Position numbers and translations under genes: made by a program. DNA of 64,000 nucleotides, taken from NCBI GenBank assembly GCA_016722575.1, contig JADKIY010000001.1:434001-498000 (forward strand). Reading direction: 5' to 3'. Shown here one piece after another: positions 60,554-64,000 of this stretch (position 1 is the stretch's first letter; every line of letters starts with the position of its first letter). The DNA comes from Elusimicrobiota bacterium (GTDB taxonomy: Bacteria; Elusimicrobiota; Elusimicrobia; FEN-1173). The notes under the pieces were generated by a model. The model ran no database searches and had not been told where the DNA came from. It saw only the letters and a program-made list of their open reading frames with translations.

Positions 60554-62022
60554 CCCAAATCCCCGCCGTTCCCGGAATCGTGGAAACCCTGATTTTTGAA
60601 AAAAGCGTCCCCGGCCGAAAGGGCGTTCCCCTGCCGGCCCTGGACGTGCCGCGCGCCTCCGCGTCGGCCCTGCCCGAAAAACTTCGACGGAAAAGGCCCG
60701 CGGGCTGGCCGGAGCTCTCGGAACCCCAGGTGGTCCGCCATTTCACCCGGCTCTCCCAGCTGAATTTCAGCATCGACACGAACTTTTACCCCCTGGGGTC
60801 CTGCACCATGAAGCACAACCCCAAGGTGAACGACCGGGTGGCCATGCTGCCGGACTTCTCGGCCCTGCACCCCCTGCGCCCCCACACCTTAAGCCAGGGC
60901 ATTCTGGAAATCCTCTTCGAACTCGAACAATGGCTGTGCCGGATTTGCGGCATGGACGCCTTCACCCTCCAGCCCTCCGCCGGCGCCCAGGGCGAACTCA
61001 CGGGCATCCTGGTCGCCCGGGCCTACCACGAATCCCGGGGGCAGAACCGGCCCTTGGTTCTCATTCCCGATTCCGCCCACGGCACCAACCCCGCCAGCGT
61101 GGCGGTGGCCGGGCTCACCGCGGTGACGATCAAGTCCGCCGCCGACGGCCAGGTGGATTTGGACGATCTGAAATCGAAACTGACGGACCGCGTGGGCCTG
61201 GTCATGATGACGATCCCCAGCACCCTCGGCATGTTCGAGCCGCGCATTCAGGAAATCGCGGCGCTGGTCCACAAAGCCGGCGCCCTGCTCTACATGGACG
61301 GCGCCAACATGAACGCCCTGGTGGGCCTGTTGCGCCCGGGCGACATCGGGGTGGACATTCTGCACCTCAATCTGCACAAAACCTTTTCGACCCCCCACGG
61401 GGGCGGCGGACCCGGCGCGGGGCCCGTGGGGGTCCAAAAAGAGTTGGAACCCTTCCTGCCGGTGCCCCGGGTGGCCAAGGACGGCGGCGTTTTTCGACGG
61501 AAATTCGACCGATCCAAGACCATCGGCCGGGTGCACGGATTTCAGGGGAACATCGGGGTGCTGATTCGGGCCTATTGCTACATGCGCCTTCAGGGCGCGG
61601 AGGGGTTGTTGGAAATCAGCGAAAACGCGATTTTAGCGGCCAACTACGTGCGGGCCCGGCTGACGCCCTTGTTTCCGAAAATGCCGAAGAATCCCTGTAT
61701 GCACGAGGTGGTGGTGTCGGGGGACGGGGCCTACGGCCCCGGGGTGAAGACGTTGGACGTGGCCAAGCGTTTGCTGGACTACGGCTTTTACGCGCCGACC
61801 ATTTATTTCCCGCTCATCGTTCCGGAAGCCATGATGATCGAACCCACGGAAAACGAGTCGAAGGAAACGCTCGACGCCTTCTGCGCGACCCTGGAAAAGA
61901 TCATCGACGAATCCAAGGCCCAACCGGACCTGGTCAAAAACGCGCCCCACACGACCCCCGTCCGCCGCTTGGACGAGGTCAAGGCCGCCCGGGAACCCAA
62001 CCTTCGCTACGCCCCGCGTTGA
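60544..62022 (+). CDS. gcvPB: Glycine dehydrogenase (decarboxylating) subunit 2
   Basis: This PLP-binding half of the P protein decarboxylates glycine and loads the H protein. It has 492 residues from a GTG inside the end of gcvPA. SIDTNFYPLGSCTMKHNPKVND, TLQPSAGAQGELTGIL, DSAHGTNPASV and the PLP loop LNLHKTFSTPHGGGGPG (Lys near 279) are present. A C-terminal segment like the P protein follows (EPTENESKETLD). Its last 16 nt overlap the convergent Imm53-like gene. Confidence 0.95.
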   Translation: MPLTQIPAVPGIVETLIFEKSVPGRKGVPLPALDVPRASASALPEKLRRKRPAGWPELSEPQVVRHFTRLSQLNFSIDTNFYPLGSCTMKHNPKVNDRVAMLPDFSALHPLRPHTLSQGILEILFELEQWLCRICGMDAFTLQPSAGAQGELTGILVARAYHESRGQNRPLVLIPDSAHGTNPASVAVAGLTAVTIKSAADGQVDLDDLKSKLTDRVGLVMMTIPSTLGMFEPRIQEIAALVHKAGALLYMDGANMNALVGLLRPGDIGVDILHLNLHKTFSTPHGGGGPGAGPVGVQKELEPFLPVPRVAKDGGVFRRKFDRSKTIGRVHGFQGNIGVLIRAYCYMRLQGAEGLLEISENAILAANYVRARLTPLFPKMPKNPCMHEVVVSGDGAYGPGVKTLDVAKRLLDYGFYAPTIYFPLIVPEAMMIEPTENESKETLDAFCATLEKIIDESKAQPDLVKNAPHTTPVRRLDEVKAAREPNLRYAPR

Positions 62023-62354
62023 CCCCCGGCGGACGGCGAATCGGCGTCCACCCAGGTCAGGAACAGTTCAAAAACCCGTCCCAGTTGATGGGGGTCGCAG
62101 GCCCCCAGGAATAGTTGGTCTTGAGTGAAGCAGTGAATCCACTGTTCTCCCGCGGGGTGTCCCGCGTCGTTGATGTTTTCCTTGAGCCGCGGGAATTCCT
62201 TCGCCGCCCAGGGCGTTCCCGTCAAATCGATTCGAACCAACCACCCCGGATTGTCCAAGGTTTCGATTTTCACGCCCCAGTCGTGCTCCCAGGTCCCGTT
62301 GCATTGGGCCGCGAACCAACGTTGAAGGCGTTCGAGGGGGTCGGCGCCGCTCAC
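62007..62354 (-). CDS. Immunity protein 53 (Imm53)-like protein
   Basis: It has 115 residues from a GTG that overlaps the stop of a 17-codon upstream reading frame. LERLQRWFAAQCNGTWEHDW and the following GVKIETLDNPGWLVRIDL match the Imm53 pattern (W...C-G-WEH-G-I-TLDNPGW). Imm53 was defined as a neighbour of polymorphic toxins. No toxin gene is present here, so it may be an orphan immunity gene or a family member with another role. Its 3' end overlaps gcvPB by 16 nt on the opposite strand. Confidence 0.72.
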   Translation of the reverse strand: MSGADPLERLQRWFAAQCNGTWEHDWGVKIETLDNPGWLVRIDLTGTPWAAKEFPRLKENINDAGHPAGEQWIHCFTQDQLFLGACDPHQLGRVFELFLTWVDADSPSAGGQRGA

Positions 62355-62404
62355 CGGGGGTTCCCGAAGGTCGGGGGGGTTGGCGCGTCGGGCGGCGGGG
62401 TCAT
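62351..62404 (-). CDS. Short upstream reading frame coupled to the Imm53-like gene
   Basis: Seventeen codons encoding MTPPPDAPTPPTFGNPR, almost entirely Pro/Thr. GAGG lies 5 nt before the ATG, and the stop overlaps the Imm53-like GTG (GTGA). The downstream gene itself has little ribosome-site sequence, so this frame may deliver ribosomes to it; proline runs could also slow them. It may be chance. Confidence 0.3.
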   Translation of the reverse strand: MTPPPDAPTPPTFGNPR

Positions 62405-62434
62405 GAGGTCCTCGGTAAAGAGTCCGAACAAATT

Positions 62435-62809
62435 TTAACGAAGTTTACCCGCGGTGGATAAGACGATTCGCGCTCCGACGAACAAAAGAAAAACGCCGAA
62501 AGCCAGTTTAAGCGGCGCGGGAGCCACGCGGTTGGCCCACCGTCCGCTGATCCAGGCCGACCCGAAAAGGGCCACGGCCATGAGGCCGGCGGCCCGAAGG
62601 TCCACGTTCCCTTGACGGTGAAACTCCATCACCGCTCCCAATCCCGCCGGCAGGAGAAGAACCGCGAGGCTCGTCCCCACGGCTCGGTGTTGGGAGAACC
62701 CGGCGAAAAAGGTCAGAGCCGGGACGATGATCGTGCCGCCCCCCAAGCCGAAAAACCCGGAGACGACGCCCGCGGCCAATCCAATCAGAACGAAAGTGAG
62801 AGTTTCCAT
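62435..62809 (-). CDS. Half-size TauE/SafE-family (sulfite exporter-like) membrane protein
   Basis: It has 124 residues and four membrane helices. VLIGLAAGVVSGFFGLGGGTIIVPAL is the hallmark N-terminal repeat unit of TauE/SafE proteins, and LGAVMEFHRQGNVDLRAAGLM ends the same unit. Usual members have two such units (about 250 residues), so this probably works as a homodimer. These proteins export sulphur-containing or organic anions. It is directly downstream of a periplasmic rhodanese gene (0 nt apart), consistent with sulphur-compound handling. Confidence 0.82.
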   Translation of the reverse strand: METLTFVLIGLAAGVVSGFFGLGGGTIIVPALTFFAGFSQHRAVGTSLAVLLLPAGLGAVMEFHRQGNVDLRAAGLMAVALFGSAWISGRWANRVAPAPLKLAFGVFLLFVGARIVLSTAGKLR

Positions 62810-63211
62810 TTAAGGGTCCTTCCTTTGGGAGGAGAATCGTTTCTTCAAATCGTCGTACCCGCCGCCGTTGGAGGCGTTGCGGTAACCCAGTTTTTTAAGC
62901 GTTTTCAGGGCGATGCCCGAACGCCCGCCGACGGTGCAATACAAGACGAGGGGGGTCGTTTTGTCCGGCACGGCGGCGGCGATGGTTTTCCCGATGGTTT
63001 GATAGGGCAACAGCAGGGCGCCGTCAATGTGGCCCGCGGCGTACTCCTCGGGAGTGCGAACATCGATGAAGACCGGCGCGGCGGAACTCGCGGGTGGGTC
63101 GGCGGATCTTCCGGTCGCGGGGGCCGCGCCAAGGAGCGCCACCGCCCAGCACAGGGTCGCTGTCCGCCGGCGCGTCGCGGGCCGGGGGGCCTGGGGCGAG
63201 GGGATTCGCAT
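62810..63211 (-). CDS. Exported rhodanese-like sulphurtransferase
   Basis: It has 133 residues with an Arg-rich start followed by a hydrophobic signal (TLCWAVALLGAAPATGRS). The mature rhodanese domain has FIDVRTPEEYAAGHIDGALLLPY and the active loop VLYCTVGGRSGIALKTL with catalytic Cys. The basic TRRRTATLCWA region faintly resembles a twin-Arg signal but has no clear motif. The TATAAT box is 6 nt before the ATG, so the mRNA may be leaderless. The TauE-like gene follows immediately. Confidence 0.8.
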   Translation of the reverse strand: MRIPSPQAPRPATRRRTATLCWAVALLGAAPATGRSADPPASSAAPVFIDVRTPEEYAAGHIDGALLLPYQTIGKTIAAAVPDKTTPLVLYCTVGGRSGIALKTLKKLGYRNASNGGGYDDLKKRFSSQRKDP

Positions 63212-63217
63212 GGGAGC

Positions 63218-63244
63218 ATTATAGCGCGGGTTTGATATATTCAA
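63218..63244 (-). promoter_or_regulatory. Promoter of the rhodanese-TauE pair
   Basis: On the minus strand, a perfect TATAAT (63223-63218) with TTGAAT (63244-63239) 15 nt upstream, a short spacer. The -10 ends 6 nt before the ATG. Confidence 0.45.
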
Positions 63245-63253
63245 CGAGGTCTT

Positions 63254-63913
63254 ATGAACACCGCATCCTGCGAAAAAGAAATTCGGGGTCCCGCGCCTTG
63301 GCGGTGCTCCGTGGACGGCGCCCGGCCCGGCGAAGAGAATATGCGGCGGGACGCCGAGGCCCTGGAGGCCCTGCGCGCGGCGGGGGAACTCCCGCGTCTT
63401 CGCGTCTACCGTTGGGCGGAGCCGACGGTGTCCCACGGCCGGCTGCAGGATCCGGCGGGGGCGGCGGCCCTGGCGCGGTCGTTGGGGGTTCGTTCCGTGG
63501 TGCGCCGGCCCACGGGCGGCGGCACGGTGCACCACACGACGGACGTCAGTTTTTCCCTGGCCTGGCGCCGGGATCACCCGGCTTTTCCCCCCTGCGTCCG
63601 GCACGTTTACGCGGCCGTGCACGCCGTTCTTCAACGGGCGCTCCGGGAGGCGGGGGTGAAGGCCATCCTCCATCCGGGAGGCGGCCCCGCGGCCCCGCCG
63701 GGCCTCTGTTACGCGGAACCCGTCGCCGACGACGTCCTGCTCGGGGAAACCAAAATCATCGGCGGCGCCCTTCGGGTGACGCCGTGGGGCCGCCTCTACC
63801 AAGGGAACTTAAAGTTGAACCCCGGTGTTCTATCCATGGACGCCGCCGCCTTGATTGTCGGCGCCTGGGAATCGACGCTGGGTCCGCCTTCGGCGGAAAA
63901 ACGGGAGGCTTGA
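63254..63913 (+). CDS. Lipoate-protein ligase / LipM-like octanoyltransferase (BPL-LPL fold)
   Basis: It has 219 residues. RPGEENMRRDAEAL opens the domain; VVRRPTGGGTVHH (RRPTGG lipoate/octanoate-binding loop) and ETKIIGGALR (catalytic Lys) follow. GLCYAEP places a Cys where LipM-type octanoyltransferases carry their nucleophile, favouring octanoyl transfer over ATP-dependent ligation, although LplA activity remains possible. It would load GcvH for LipA. GAGG precedes the ATG. It is divergent from the rhodanese gene and 1.2 kb from gcvPB. Confidence 0.8.
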   Translation: MNTASCEKEIRGPAPWRCSVDGARPGEENMRRDAEALEALRAAGELPRLRVYRWAEPTVSHGRLQDPAGAAALARSLGVRSVVRRPTGGGTVHHTTDVSFSLAWRRDHPAFPPCVRHVYAAVHAVLQRALREAGVKAILHPGGGPAAPPGLCYAEPVADDVLLGETKIIGGALRVTPWGRLYQGNLKLNPGVLSMDAAALIVGAWESTLGPPSAEKREA

Positions 63914-63914
63914 A

Positions 63915-64000
63915 ATGAAAATCGGAATTTTGGGGTCGGGCGACGTCGGGCGCGTGTTGGGCGCGGGGTTTGTGAAAAAAGGCCACGCGGTGAAATTGGG
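63915..64000 (+). CDS. NAD(P)-binding oxidoreductase, N-terminal fragment (cut by window edge)
   Basis: Only 28 residues are visible: KIGILGSGDVGRVLGAGFVK then KGHAVKLG. The GxGxxG dinucleotide loop at the extreme N-terminus and the GSGDVGR wording are typical of F420-dependent NADP reductase-like/NADP oxidoreductases, a relative of ProC. It starts 1 nt after the lipoate-enzyme gene stop. The family beyond Rossmann fold is tentative. Confidence 0.7.
   Translation, partial: MKIGILGSGDVGRVLGAGFVKKGHAVKL

Overview
The window is one continuous stretch of a GC-rich bacterial chromosome. It is densely packed: most neighbouring genes overlap by 4 nt (ATGA, GTGA or TTGA junctions), so long co-translated operons are the rule. 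The gene set fits a Gram-negative-type, non-proteobacterial organism. It has periplasmic and outer-membrane proteins (TolC-like, PorV/PorQ-like), secreted proteins ending in FlgD/type-IX-like C-terminal domains, a GFTLIE pilin, lysine synthesis by the L,L-diaminopimelate aminotransferase (DapL) route, and a split GcvPA/GcvPB glycine decarboxylase. I lean towards Elusimicrobiota or a relative, but no phylogenetic test was possible.

Region by region. 1-1800: the conserved rpmH-rnpA-yidD-yidC block on the minus strand (yidC cut by the window edge, yidD frameshifted), with a nested inverted repeat between rpmH and rnpA. 1837-6085: a ferredoxin, two exported alpha/beta hydrolases and an unknown exported protein. 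6113-18240: a small basic protein divergent from a TetR regulator, then six tightly coupled envelope genes (polytopic protein, exported lipase-like hydrolase, DUF2339, DUF3999, DUF4105 and an LplT-PlsC-acyl-ACP-synthetase fusion). TetR-type palindromes lie before tetR and before the first operon gene. 18343-22384: a giant 14-repeat propeller/Fn3 secreted protein and a PorV-like barrel. 22449-26122: an ATP-grasp enzyme, a DUF922-like protein, an RMD1/DUF155-like protein and ndk. 26339-32273: tRNA-Ala, rsmD and arginine synthesis genes argB, argD, argG and argH, with a pilin in between. 32270-43001: TolC, patatin, TPR protein and lysA, then dapF-dapA-dapB-(FAH, membrane proteins)-dapL. 43044-47766: DMT transporter, RNA methyltransferase, folK, panB, hydrolase, panC. 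47851-54278: cdaA, a tiny CdaR remnant, glmM, a GT39-type membrane protein, pdxJ, glmS. 55133-62022: lpdA-lipA-rhodanese-gcvT-gcvH-gcvPA-gcvPB. 62007-64000: an Imm53-like protein, a half-size TauE, a periplasmic rhodanese, a LipM/LplA-type enzyme and the start of a Rossmann-fold reductase.

Working together: the arginine, lysine/peptidoglycan, pantothenate, amino-sugar/c-di-AMP and lipoate/glycine-cleavage genes form coherent pathway clusters. The least explained parts are the TetR-controlled envelope operon, the type-IX-like export set, and a 500-nt stretch of G homopolymers between dapF and dapA. That stretch, together with single-base frameshifts in yidD and dapF, suggests local sequence or assembly error. 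Several promoters place the -10 box only 6-10 nt before the start codon, which points to frequent leaderless mRNAs.
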